NCBI GenBank assembly: GCA_013140935.1
Contig: JABFSD010000988.1
Location: 1-8,005 of the forward strand
Source: Acidobacteriota bacterium
GTDB lineage: Bacteria; Acidobacteriota; Blastocatellia; RBC074
DNA length: 8,005 bases
Direction of reading: 5' to 3'
Shown piece after piece: positions 1-7,278 of this stretch. Position 1 is the stretch's first letter; every line of letters starts with the position of its first letter. The notes under the pieces are model-generated. The model saw only the letters and a program-made list of their open reading frames with translations. It had not been told where the DNA came from and did no database searches. Made by a program: the position numbers and the translations under genes.

Positions 1-2
1 TA

Positions 3-3000
3 ATCGGCGGATTCCTCTCGGCCATTCAATTGCTGCCCGAAGGCGAGATGTTGCGTTTCACTGAACGCGCTTCGATTACCTATAACTACTTTTCGCAATT
101 CTCACTCGCACCGCGCCAGTTTTTTAACTTGCTCTTTCCCTATTACTACGGCGGCGCGGCGCTGGGGCCTTACGTCGTGCCTTATTGGGGGCGCTGGAAT
201 CTCACCGAGACGACTGGTTACGTAGGCATGCTGACGTGCCTGTTTACCTTTGCGGCGATTGCGATGCGGCGCAAAAGTTCGGTGCAATGGTTTTGGCTGG
301 CGTGGGCGATCATCGCATTGACCGTATCAACCGGCGACAACATGCCCTTCCAACTGAATCACGTATTGCATCACATTCCGGTTTATAAGCTGTTCCGCGC
401 ACCGGGACGCCATCTGATGGAATTCAACTTTGCCGTAGGCTTGCTTGCGGGCTTCGGCGTAACGGCACTTGCCCAACTCGAAGCGCGTGCGCGTTGGCGT
501 ATGGCGACCTTGAGTACAGCAGTCCTGGGTTTGATCGTAGCTCTTGCAGCCCTGCTTTACGGCTGGTTCACCAAACAACTGCAAATGGAAATGCCCCTGC
601 CACCTGAAGCCGGAGCCTTATCCAACCCTGATCTTTATTTTCCCGTGGTCTGTTTCGTGCTGGGCGTCGTCGCGTTGATGCTTTATACCTACCGGCAAAA
701 CCTATTGGCGGCAGTGGTGATCGTGGCAGTCGTGGTGGGCGATGCCATGTCGTTCGGCTTGTCTTATGAATGGCGCTTGCCGACTTATGATATGGCAGAA
801 AAGTTCAGCGATTCGCCCTCAGTTAAATTCATCAAAGAGCGCGAACCCGACTTAAGCAGCTTTCGCATCGTGAGCCATTCGCCGCAACCGTTCGGCCCCA
901 ACGTTGAGTTGTTGGATTACCCGAACAATTCGATTTTGCATGGCTTGCATAGCGTGAACGGATACGACCCGATGCGCCTGCTGCGTACCACTGAAATCAC
1001 CGGCAATATGACGCTCGAAGGCGTAGTCGAAAATCCTGAAGCCTTCACGCCGCCGCATCGCGGACTGGATTTGCTCAACGTGAAATATCTGTTGATGGAA
1101 CGCGGCACAAATGATTCCATCGAGATCGAAGGCGTCAGGTTCAGCGCGGAGCCGGAACGTTTTATTTGCAAACCGGGCTTGCATTCCATCTTTAAGACGA
1201 CCGCGACTGCCGACGAACTGGTTTTGGTTTCGGCGATGGTCAATTCGCTCGACCTCACGACCGGCACCCCGGTTCTCGAATTCAAGCTGACGACGGCGGA
1301 CGGACGCGTCATTCGCCACGAGATGCAAGCCGGACGCGATACGGCGGAATGGGCACACGACCGCCCTGATACGCATGCCGTCGTCAAACACGTTCGGCCT
1401 AACCCTATCGAAACCTGGCCGGAAGACGGCTTTCAAGGCCATCGTTACCTGACGCGCTTCAAATTCGACCGCGCGCAGATTACGCAAATCGAAGTGAACT
1501 ACCTCGCGCCTTCCGCTGATCTCACGATTTCGCGCGCCGTATTGTTTGATTCCGCCACGAAACAATCCACTGCGCTGGGCGATTTGAGCGTTTCCACCGA
1601 ACGGTGGGAACAGTTGCAACAATTCGGTGCGGTGACGCTTTATCAAAACAAACGATGGCTGCCGCGCGCGTGGTTCGTGAAAAACTGGCGAGTCGCCCCC
1701 ACCGCTGAAGTCTTGCAAGCTGTCACGACCGGCAAGTTCGCCGACGGCACGGCGTTCGATCCGCGCGCGACAGCCTTGGTGGAGCGCGAGCATTACGGTG
1801 AGACGCCCGCGAGCTTCCCGCCCGCCAGCGACCAGACCAACGCCGAAGTGCGGCTGACCCGTTACGAACCGCAACGCATTGATTTGCAAACGCGCCACAC
1901 ACAAGCGGGCTTACTAGTGTTGAGCGAAATTTACTATCGCGGTTGGGACGCTTATCTCGACGGCCAACGGATACCGGTCGAACGAGTGAGTTACACCTTG
2001 CGCGGCATCGTCGTACCAGCGGGCGAACATCGCATTCGCTTCGTTTTCAATTCCCCCAGCTTTCGCAACGGCGCGGTTTATAGCGCCGTAGGCTTGTTGC
2101 TGCTTTTGCTGGGAGCCGTAGTTCAAGCAAAAGGGAGTCGCACTGCCCAATGGCTGACCCGGTTGGCTGACCTTGGTAAGCGTATCAAACCATCCTCATT
2201 GATCATGATTTTGGTGTTGGCGATCTATGGTGGCTGGCTGGTGCGCAACGCGGTTTACTCGGTGGGTGGGTCAGACTCAACCGGTTATGCCAATCTGGCA
2301 CGCGCGCTCGTGAGTTGGGACTTCTCATATACACCTGAACTGTTTAAGTCACTGGGCCTGTCGCAAAGCTATCTGAACAACTTTCGCCCTTTAGGTTACG
2401 TGCCAACCAGACAACCCGGAATACTCGCTCCGTTTTATTCCGTCGGTTATTCGCTGCATATGGCGGCAGGAGCAATCCTGTTAGGTTGGAAGAACGGTCC
2501 CTTCATCATCAATCCGTTGTTGGCGGTTTTTGGCATAGTGCTGATTTATCTATTGGGAATGGAACTGGGCTTGTCGCGCATATGGGCTGCCACGGGCGCT
2601 TTGTTGTTAAGCTGTCACGCGGTTTACCTGACCTATGCGTTACACCCAATGAGCGATTTGCCCACCGCCGTATGGACATTGGCTGCCATCTGGGCAGCTT
2701 TACGCACGAATAGGGATGAGGGAAGTCACCTCGTTGCTTATGCTTTGTTGGCGGGTGCGTCGCTAGGGATGGTGGTGCTGGTTCGTCCGATGGGCATCGT
2801 GTTATGCCTACCGGTCATTATCGGCTTGCGCGCGAACCTGCGAACATGGCTGTTCTTTCTGTTAGGCGGATTGCCCTTGGCGCTGTTTCTTTTCGCCTTC
2901 AATTATACGGCGTACGGCGGTCCTTTAACGACAGGCTATTCGCTCGAAGGCATCGGCGAGGGGTTAAAACTCTCATATATTCCTCCACGGTTTCTTGATT

Positions 3001-3695
3001 ACCTTTATTGGCTAGCGGTCAGCATGAGTCCTTTGCCTTTGCTGGGTTGGCTGGTTTTTCTATTCACCCCTCAAGCGGCGTTACGCCATCGCTGGTTGAT
3101 AGCTTCCTGGTTTGTTGGGCTGTTCCTGTTTTACTGTTGTTACCTAATCTATGAAGGATGGTTTTACTTACGCTTTTTATTGCCTGCGATTCCGGCGCTG
3201 ATTCTGGGGTTTCTGCTGACCATGCAACGCATGCAAGCGTGGTGGGAGCAACGCTTGCCAACCGTAGCCTCACGCCGACTGATCAGAGGTAGCGCGACAT
3301 TACTGTGCCTGATCGTTTGGGGCGTTGAAATCAAAATGGTGATGGAACATGGCGTACTCGGCGCTCAGGCGGAACAATATGTCAACCTCCGCTCGGTTCG
3401 TTGGGCACATCAAAAATTACCTTCCAACGCCGTTATCATCTCGCACGAAATGAGTGGGGCGTTGCGGTTTTATACCAATCGCCCTATCCTGCGCTGGGAT
3501 CATACCTTTCCACAGCAGTGGCCCATGCTAACCCAACAGTTGACTGAAAAAGGCTGGCGTTTTTATGCCCTGTTAATGCCTCACGAAGTCAAAGATGCGC
3601 AGGAAAGGTTGGCCGGAAAATGGATTGATATGGGCGCTTATCAACACATCCGCCTTTGGCAGGTTGAAGTGGCGTCTGCACCACAAACTCGCTAA
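3..3695 (+). CDS. YfhO-family membrane glycosyltransferase fused to a second GT-C (GT39/PMT-like) module, 5'-partial
   Basis: The frame is open to the left edge, and the nine codons before the TTG at 30 align with the minus-strand paralogue (IGGFLSAIQ versus IGALLGALQ, its residues 237-245). The true start therefore lies about 710 nt outside. Numbering from position 30: transmembrane segments about 60-240; an extracytoplasmic region about 250-625 containing LLNVKYLLME (348-357) and GRDTAEWA (435-442); the YfhO C-terminal signature at 627-675 (GLLVLSE, GWDAYLDG, LRGIVVPAGEH); a transmembrane helix at about 683-700. A basic linker (700-722) then leads into a new polytopic module: first helix about 723-740, GGSDSTGY with candidate catalytic Asp749, HPMSD (872-876), YLRFLLPAIPAL (1046-1057) and a soluble tail about 1112-1221. 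The second module resembles stand-alone GT39-like proteins. YfhO proteins are GT-C transferases, and Bacillus/Listeria members glycosylate lipoteichoic acid. The substrate here is unknown. The N-terminal catalytic loop of module 1 is outside the window. Confidence 0.9.
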   Translation: MGGFLSAIQLLPEGEMLRFTERASITYNYFSQFSLAPRQFFNLLFPYYYGGAALGPYVVPYWGRWNLTETTGYVGMLTCLFTFAAIAMRRKSSVQWFWLAWAIIALTVSTGDNMPFQLNHVLHHIPVYKLFRAPGRHLMEFNFAVGLLAGFGVTALAQLEARARWRMATLSTAVLGLIVALAALLYGWFTKQLQMEMPLPPEAGALSNPDLYFPVVCFVLGVVALMLYTYRQNLLAAVVIVAVVVGDAMSFGLSYEWRLPTYDMAEKFSDSPSVKFIKEREPDLSSFRIVSHSPQPFGPNVELLDYPNNSILHGLHSVNGYDPMRLLRTTEITGNMTLEGVVENPEAFTPPHRGLDLLNVKYLLMERGTNDSIEIEGVRFSAEPERFICKPGLHSIFKTTATADELVLVSAMVNSLDLTTGTPVLEFKLTTADGRVIRHEMQAGRDTAEWAHDRPDTHAVVKHVRPNPIETWPEDGFQGHRYLTRFKFDRAQITQIEVNYLAPSADLTISRAVLFDSATKQSTALGDLSVSTERWEQLQQFGAVTLYQNKRWLPRAWFVKNWRVAPTAEVLQAVTTGKFADGTAFDPRATALVEREHYGETPASFPPASDQTNAEVRLTRYEPQRIDLQTRHTQAGLLVLSEIYYRGWDAYLDGQRIPVERVSYTLRGIVVPAGEHRIRFVFNSPSFRNGAVYSAVGLLLLLLGAVVQAKGSRTAQWLTRLADLGKRIKPSSLIMILVLAIYGGWLVRNAVYSVGGSDSTGYANLARALVSWDFSYTPELFKSLGLSQSYLNNFRPLGYVPTRQPGILAPFYSVGYSLHMAAGAILLGWKNGPFIINPLLAVFGIVLIYLLGMELGLSRIWAATGALLLSCHAVYLTYALHPMSDLPTAVWTLAAIWAALRTNRDEGSHLVAYALLAGASLGMVVLVRPMGIVLCLPVIIGLRANLRTWLFFLLGGLPLALFLFAFNYTAYGGPLTTGYSLEGIGEGLKLSYIPPRFLDYLYWLAVSMSPLPLLGWLVFLFTPQAALRHRWLIASWFVGLFLFYCCYLIYEGWFYLRFLLPAIPALILGFLLTMQRMQAWWEQRLPTVASRRLIRGSATLLCLIVWGVEIKMVMEHGVLGAQAEQYVNLRSVRWAHQKLPSNAVIISHEMSGALRFYTNRPILRWDHTFPQQWPMLTQQLTEKGWRFYALLMPHEVKDAQERLAGKWIDMGAYQHIRLWQVEVASAPQTR

Positions 3696-3767
3696 CTGTC
3701 TGTATGGTTCAACCCTTTGGGACAAGATTAGCTAACTGGAATTTGACCATCTTATTTTTTTGAGGAA

Positions 3768-3772
3768 AAGGA
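3768..3772 (+). promoter_or_regulatory. Ribosome binding site of the lipoprotein gene
   Basis: AAGGA lies 6 nt upstream of the ATG at 3779, with a second purine block (GAGG, 3762-3765) just before it. This supports the ATG as the start, matching the signal peptide that begins there. The rest of the 83-nt gap (3696-3778) shows no convincing terminator or promoter, so co-transcription with the preceding fusion gene is likely. Confidence 0.7.
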
Positions 3773-3778
3773 CAACCA

Positions 3779-4291
3779 ATGCTGAAAAAGTTTTTTGTTC
3801 TATTGCTATGTTCGCTCTCGTTTTTTGGCTGTGCTTCTGATGAAGAGCCGGAGAACAATGGCGCAACCAAACCGCCCGCCGCAACGCCTGCCCCTGACCC
3901 CATGGTAGTTTTTGGCGACGGCTTTGCCGATCAGGAAGGAAGCGGTGACGCGAGCTGGCGCTGGATCGTAGGCGGCGCTGCCGTCGCCAAGTTGAAAAAT
4001 ACCGGCAAGGATATGGCGATACGGTTGGAAGCGGATGTGCCCTTGGATCGCATCAAATCGCCAACGGTTACGATTACCTTAAACGGCGAGCAACTCGATC
4101 AGTTCACGGTTCAAGGGGCGCGCATCGAGAAAGACTATACCGTACCTGCCGCCAAACAAGGCGGCGGCACGCACTCAGAAATTCGCATCACCACCAACAA
4201 GACTTTCGTACCGAAAGCCTTCGATCCGAAAACCGCCGATAATCGTACGCTGGGACTTTCGCTGCGCAAGCTGACGTGGGTGTCGAAGTAA
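3779..4291 (+). CDS. Small putative outer-membrane lipoprotein with a beta-rich domain
   Basis: The 170-residue product starts MLKKFF and has a hydrophobic helix (5-17) ending in SFFGC. Cys18 is the probable lipidation site, although Phe at -3 is a weak lipobox residue. Ala at +2 rather than Asp would favour outer-membrane sorting by Lol rules. Residues about 19-42 form a Pro/Ala/acid-rich linker. The rest (about 43-170) looks like one beta-sandwich-type domain with alternating strands: VFGDGF, WRW (60-62), DVPLDR, PTVTITLNGEQLDQFTV, EIRITTNKTFVP and LGLSLRKLTWV. I recall similar WRW...TFVP modules near polysaccharide glycosyltransferases in related bacteria, but know no assigned function. 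The gene lies 83 nt after the fusion gene on the same strand and has its own ribosome binding site. A sugar-binding or envelope-accessory role is only inference from context. Confidence 0.85.
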   Translation: MLKKFFVLLLCSLSFFGCASDEEPENNGATKPPAATPAPDPMVVFGDGFADQEGSGDASWRWIVGGAAVAKLKNTGKDMAIRLEADVPLDRIKSPTVTITLNGEQLDQFTVQGARIEKDYTVPAAKQGGGTHSEIRITTNKTFVPKAFDPKTADNRTLGLSLRKLTWVSK

Positions 4292-4315
4292 ACCGGAAAC
4301 GTTTCATAGATGCTG

Positions 4316-4375
4316 TGGGAGTGACGGGACTTAATGGGCGTTGAGAATAAATTCCCGTAAGCCCTCTCACTCCCA
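4316..4375. terminator. Bulged hairpin between convergent genes, candidate bidirectional terminator
   Basis: TGGGAGTGA (4316-4324) is the exact reverse complement of TCACTCCCA (4367-4375). Inside it, GGGACTTA (4326-4333) pairs with TAAGCCC (4358-4364) with one bulged A, leaving a loop of about 24 nt. It sits between the ends of the plus-strand lipoprotein gene and the minus-strand YfhO gene, where transcripts from both sides converge. No T-run follows directly on either strand; the AT-rich stretch (4389-4406) is 13 nt away. It is therefore not a textbook intrinsic terminator and could instead be a remnant of a dispersed repeat. The rest of the 116-nt gap shows nothing I can assign. Confidence 0.4.
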
Positions 4376-4407
4376 TCGCTCCCATGGCATTTAATTTTGA
4401 TAAAAAC

Positions 4408-7278
4408 TTAAGCCGTCAACCGTCGTTTGCGCCTCACACTTACCAGCCCCCCAACCACTAACGCCGACACACCTATCGCAAAAAGAATGGCTCCAATGAA
4501 TACGGCTCTTGAGCGAAAGCGAAACTCTACGCGATGCTGGCCTGCCGGTACGATGACGCCGCGCAAGTTGTGGTCTACGCGCTTGACCGGCACGCTCAGG
4601 CCATCCACCGTCGCCTCCCACGCACGAAAATAGTTTTCACTCAACACTAGCAAACCCGCCGCGGTGTTCTCTGTCGCAAGCCGAATACGATTGGGTTCAT
4701 AAAGCGTCACTTCAGCGCGCGCATTGGCGGCTTCGTTGGGGGCAGGCAAGTCGGCGTGCTTATCTTCCTCTTCCAGCAACGCCGTCGTAGCCGGATCGAA
4801 CGCCGCGCCGTCACTAAACTTCCCTTCCGTAATCGCGCGATAAAGATCGGCGCGCGGCAATACGCGCGTTTGTTTAACGAACCAGGCGCGCGGCAAGGCT
4901 TTGAGGTTTTCGTAAATCTCTACGTCACCGAATCGTTCGAGCTTGCGCCAGCGAGTGGCGTCCAATACGCGACGTTCAGGGAAATAAAATTCATTCGTCG
5001 TCTCATCGCGCAACGTAGCGCGCGCGATTTCCCACGTCGCGCCGTCTGGTGGCAAGGCATAAACGATCTCGATGTTTTCGACCGCCGCGCGCGAAAAACT
5101 GATTTCAGACAAGTATTCGTGTCCGTCAAAACCTTTTTCCGGCCAAGTGCGCGCGAGGTGCGGCGGCAATTTGTGTTTGATCTTTTCGCGCACATCGGGG
5201 CGTTCCCACGCCCACTCGGCGGAATCGCGCCCGACGCGCAGTTCGTGTTCGCTCACCTGCCCGCCCGCGAATTGCAAGCGCACACGCGCCAGCAAGGTTC
5301 CTTCCGGCACGTGTACGGCTCCGCCCATGGCTGAGACGAATGCCAGCTTCGTGGCAACCGTGCCGCGCCCATCCAGATCGTATTGCCGTTGCTCAGGGAA
5401 TCTCAGACTCAGCAAAGTTTTGGAAAAACGCCATCCGGCGAGTTCTTCGCTCTCGGTATTTTCTGGCGTCGGCACTTCATATAGCGCGTATTTGACGTTC
5501 ATCAGATTCAAACCCTGATGGGCTGCGCCGAATACGCTGTAATCGGAGATGGCTCCCATATCGCCCATGTTGCCGACGAGTTCGCTATAACGCTTGAGCA
5601 TCAACACGTCGAAACCGTGTACGGTTTGCAACCCGCGCATTTGGCTCAAGTTCGTGCCGTTGAGCAGTAGATAATTTTTGCCGTGCAAATCAGATGAATG
5701 GCTGACGATGCGAAAGGCATTGCGGTCTTTCTCGCGCGCTTTGAGCGCGGCGATGGTCGGCGGGTCAGCCAACGGCGCGCGCGAAAACTTGCGGCCTTCG
5801 TTCCATTCAAAGAAATGTCCGAACGAAGCCATATCCGCCATCATCAACGCGACCATCAACGTACTCGTCCACCAACGCGGCTGATGTGCGTACCACCAAA
5901 CGATCAATACACTCAGCAAGCCTAACACCAGTGGGATGAGTTGTTCGGGATTGGTCGCGTCGGCAGCGTTCGCCAAACGGGGACGGTCGAATTCGAGCGA
6001 GCGTTGCAGGAAGCAATAAGCCACCGCAGTAACGGCAAACAGCCCTGCGAAGATCGCACTGCTAAAGCGCAACACGCGGCGACGCGCAGCCGTCTCAAGC
6101 GTCGTCAGCGTTTGTACGCCAAGTGCCGCTAACACCGCGACAGCAAATCCAATTTCCATCACGTGCCGGCCTGAAACGCGAAACTTGTTATAAACCGGAA
6201 GGCGAAACAACAGGTGATTCAGTTTGTAGGGTAAGTAATCTCCGACCGCGAGGAACAAAGCGACAGCGATAACTCCAACCCAAAACACCGTCATGCGATT
6301 CTTTCGCGCAATCACGGCAACGATGCCCAGCAGTAACGACAACACGCCAGCATAACCGCCCAATTCGCTGAGCCACGAATCGCCCCAATACTCCACGCGA
6401 TAAGGCGGCATGTGCATTCCGCCGTAAAAGTAAGGATAGATAAACGTGAAAACATGCCGCAACGGGAAAGACGAGTCGTTAAAAGAATCGTAAGTGAGTT
6501 GCGCGCGAAAGCCCTGCCGCATCAATTCCATCGAAGGCAACACTTGCAATGCACCCAACAGCGCGCCAATGGCTACCATTCCGCCACAGGCGAAAAAGTA
6601 CGAACGGCGCGAGCGCAAGGCTTCGCGTTGATAAGCCGAGAACAACACGTAAGCACCGCCGACCATCAAGGCGTAAACCACTACTTGCGGTTCGCTGGCA
6701 AAGAGCGGCATACAAATCGAAACCGCGCCGAGCGCAATCCAGCGCCACGCCACACGCTGATAGAGCAATTCGAGCGACAACATAATCCACGGCAACCACG
6801 CAGCGGCAGCGATGCGCGGCGTGTGGCCGAGATGCGCAATCATGTATCCGCTAAACGCATACGTGATGCCGCCCAGCAAAGCCGCTACGCGAATGATGCC
6901 CAGCCGTCGCACATAGAGATAAGTTCCGATGAGTGCGATGTGATAAGACGAAATGACCGTGGCGTTCATCGCTACGTTGTAAGGCACGATGGCAAAGAGC
7001 CAGTTCGGCGGATACAACACGCCTGGATAGGCACTCGCCAGCAAAGGCGTGCCGCCGAACATATAGGGATTCCATAGCGGCAGAAAACCTTTGAGCAGCA
7101 TGCGTCCGACCAGCAAACGCACGCCGATGTTTTGAGACCAGCCGTCGCCCGGCATTAGAGCGACTCCTTGCAGGACGGCGGGATAAAAATAAAGCAACGG
7201 CAACAACAGCAGCAGCGCACCCGTGCCCCATCGCACCAGCCGCTCGCGTTTGTCAGGTGAAGTTTCAGCGTTATTCAT
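4408..7278 (-). CDS. YfhO-family GT-C membrane protein, full length
   Basis: The 956-residue polytopic protein matches the YfhO family along its length. The first helix spans about 19-38. It is followed by an extracytoplasmic loop with LMPGDGWSQN (candidate catalytic Asp45) and LPLWNPYMFGGTPLL (66-80), a hallmark of the family. About a dozen further helices run to about 486. A large extracytoplasmic region (about 490-920) contains LMNVKYALYE (592-601), GRDSAEWA (683-690) and TWPEKGFDGHEYL (711-723). The C-terminal signature is at 875-920 (GLLVLSENY, RGVIVPAGQH), followed by a last helix (about 927-946) and a basic cytosolic tail, RRKRR. In the C-terminal signature I count 29 of 49 residues identical to the plus-strand fusion protein, so the two are paralogues. 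By family, it likely transfers sugars from a polyprenyl-phosphate donor outside the inner membrane; the acceptor is unknown. The ATG at 7278 overlaps the upstream ketoisomerase gene, which supports this start and an operon. Confidence 0.92.
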   Translation of the reverse strand: MNNAETSPDKRERLVRWGTGALLLLLPLLYFYPAVLQGVALMPGDGWSQNIGVRLLVGRMLLKGFLPLWNPYMFGGTPLLASAYPGVLYPPNWLFAIVPYNVAMNATVISSYHIALIGTYLYVRRLGIIRVAALLGGITYAFSGYMIAHLGHTPRIAAAAWLPWIMLSLELLYQRVAWRWIALGAVSICMPLFASEPQVVVYALMVGGAYVLFSAYQREALRSRRSYFFACGGMVAIGALLGALQVLPSMELMRQGFRAQLTYDSFNDSSFPLRHVFTFIYPYFYGGMHMPPYRVEYWGDSWLSELGGYAGVLSLLLGIVAVIARKNRMTVFWVGVIAVALFLAVGDYLPYKLNHLLFRLPVYNKFRVSGRHVMEIGFAVAVLAALGVQTLTTLETAARRRVLRFSSAIFAGLFAVTAVAYCFLQRSLEFDRPRLANAADATNPEQLIPLVLGLLSVLIVWWYAHQPRWWTSTLMVALMMADMASFGHFFEWNEGRKFSRAPLADPPTIAALKAREKDRNAFRIVSHSSDLHGKNYLLLNGTNLSQMRGLQTVHGFDVLMLKRYSELVGNMGDMGAISDYSVFGAAHQGLNLMNVKYALYEVPTPENTESEELAGWRFSKTLLSLRFPEQRQYDLDGRGTVATKLAFVSAMGGAVHVPEGTLLARVRLQFAGGQVSEHELRVGRDSAEWAWERPDVREKIKHKLPPHLARTWPEKGFDGHEYLSEISFSRAAVENIEIVYALPPDGATWEIARATLRDETTNEFYFPERRVLDATRWRKLERFGDVEIYENLKALPRAWFVKQTRVLPRADLYRAITEGKFSDGAAFDPATTALLEEEDKHADLPAPNEAANARAEVTLYEPNRIRLATENTAAGLLVLSENYFRAWEATVDGLSVPVKRVDHNLRGVIVPAGQHRVEFRFRSRAVFIGAILFAIGVSALVVGGLVSVRRKRRLTA
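7271..7278 (-). other. Stop-start overlap (ATGAATAA), likely translational coupling
   Basis: On the minus strand, the ATG of the YfhO gene lies inside the last codons of the ketoisomerase gene, and the ketoisomerase TAA falls 5 nt after that ATG. No clear Shine-Dalgarno sequence precedes the ATG. Initiation by ribosomes finishing the upstream gene is the simplest reading, which would link production of the sugar-modifying enzyme and the membrane transferase. Confidence 0.7.

Noticed and set aside
30..32. TTG as the true start of the long plus-strand gene
   Set aside because: The frame is open to the left edge, and the upstream codons still align with the paralogue, so this is an internal codon of a 5'-partial gene.
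852..1904. 350-codon open frame on the minus strand
   Set aside because: It is antisense to the conserved YfhO coding region, with low-complexity Arg/Gly-rich translation and no family resemblance; a shadow frame.
2205..2207. In-frame ATG as the start of a separate GT39-like gene
   Set aside because: There is no Shine-Dalgarno sequence before it and no stop between the modules; a fusion is the simpler reading.
3691..3738. Direct repeat GCTAACTG at 3691-3698 and 3731-3738
   Set aside because: Eight bases with no extension; too short to separate from chance, and no sign of a mobile element.
3743..3748. TTGACC as a -35 box for the lipoprotein gene
   Set aside because: No -10-like hexamer at 16-18 nt; the expected position overlaps the ribosome binding site.
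4296..4305. Palindrome GAAACGTTTC just after the lipoprotein gene
   Set aside because: A 10-bp palindrome downstream of a stop codon with no partner site or promoter nearby; no function can be supported.
4756..5334. 192-codon open frame on the plus strand
   Set aside because: It lies opposite the extracytoplasmic region of the minus-strand YfhO gene and shows no family motifs.
6412..7077. 221-codon open frame on the plus strand
   Set aside because: It is antisense to the N-terminal half of the YfhO gene and its translation is Arg/Gln/His-rich without recognisable motifs; a shadow frame.
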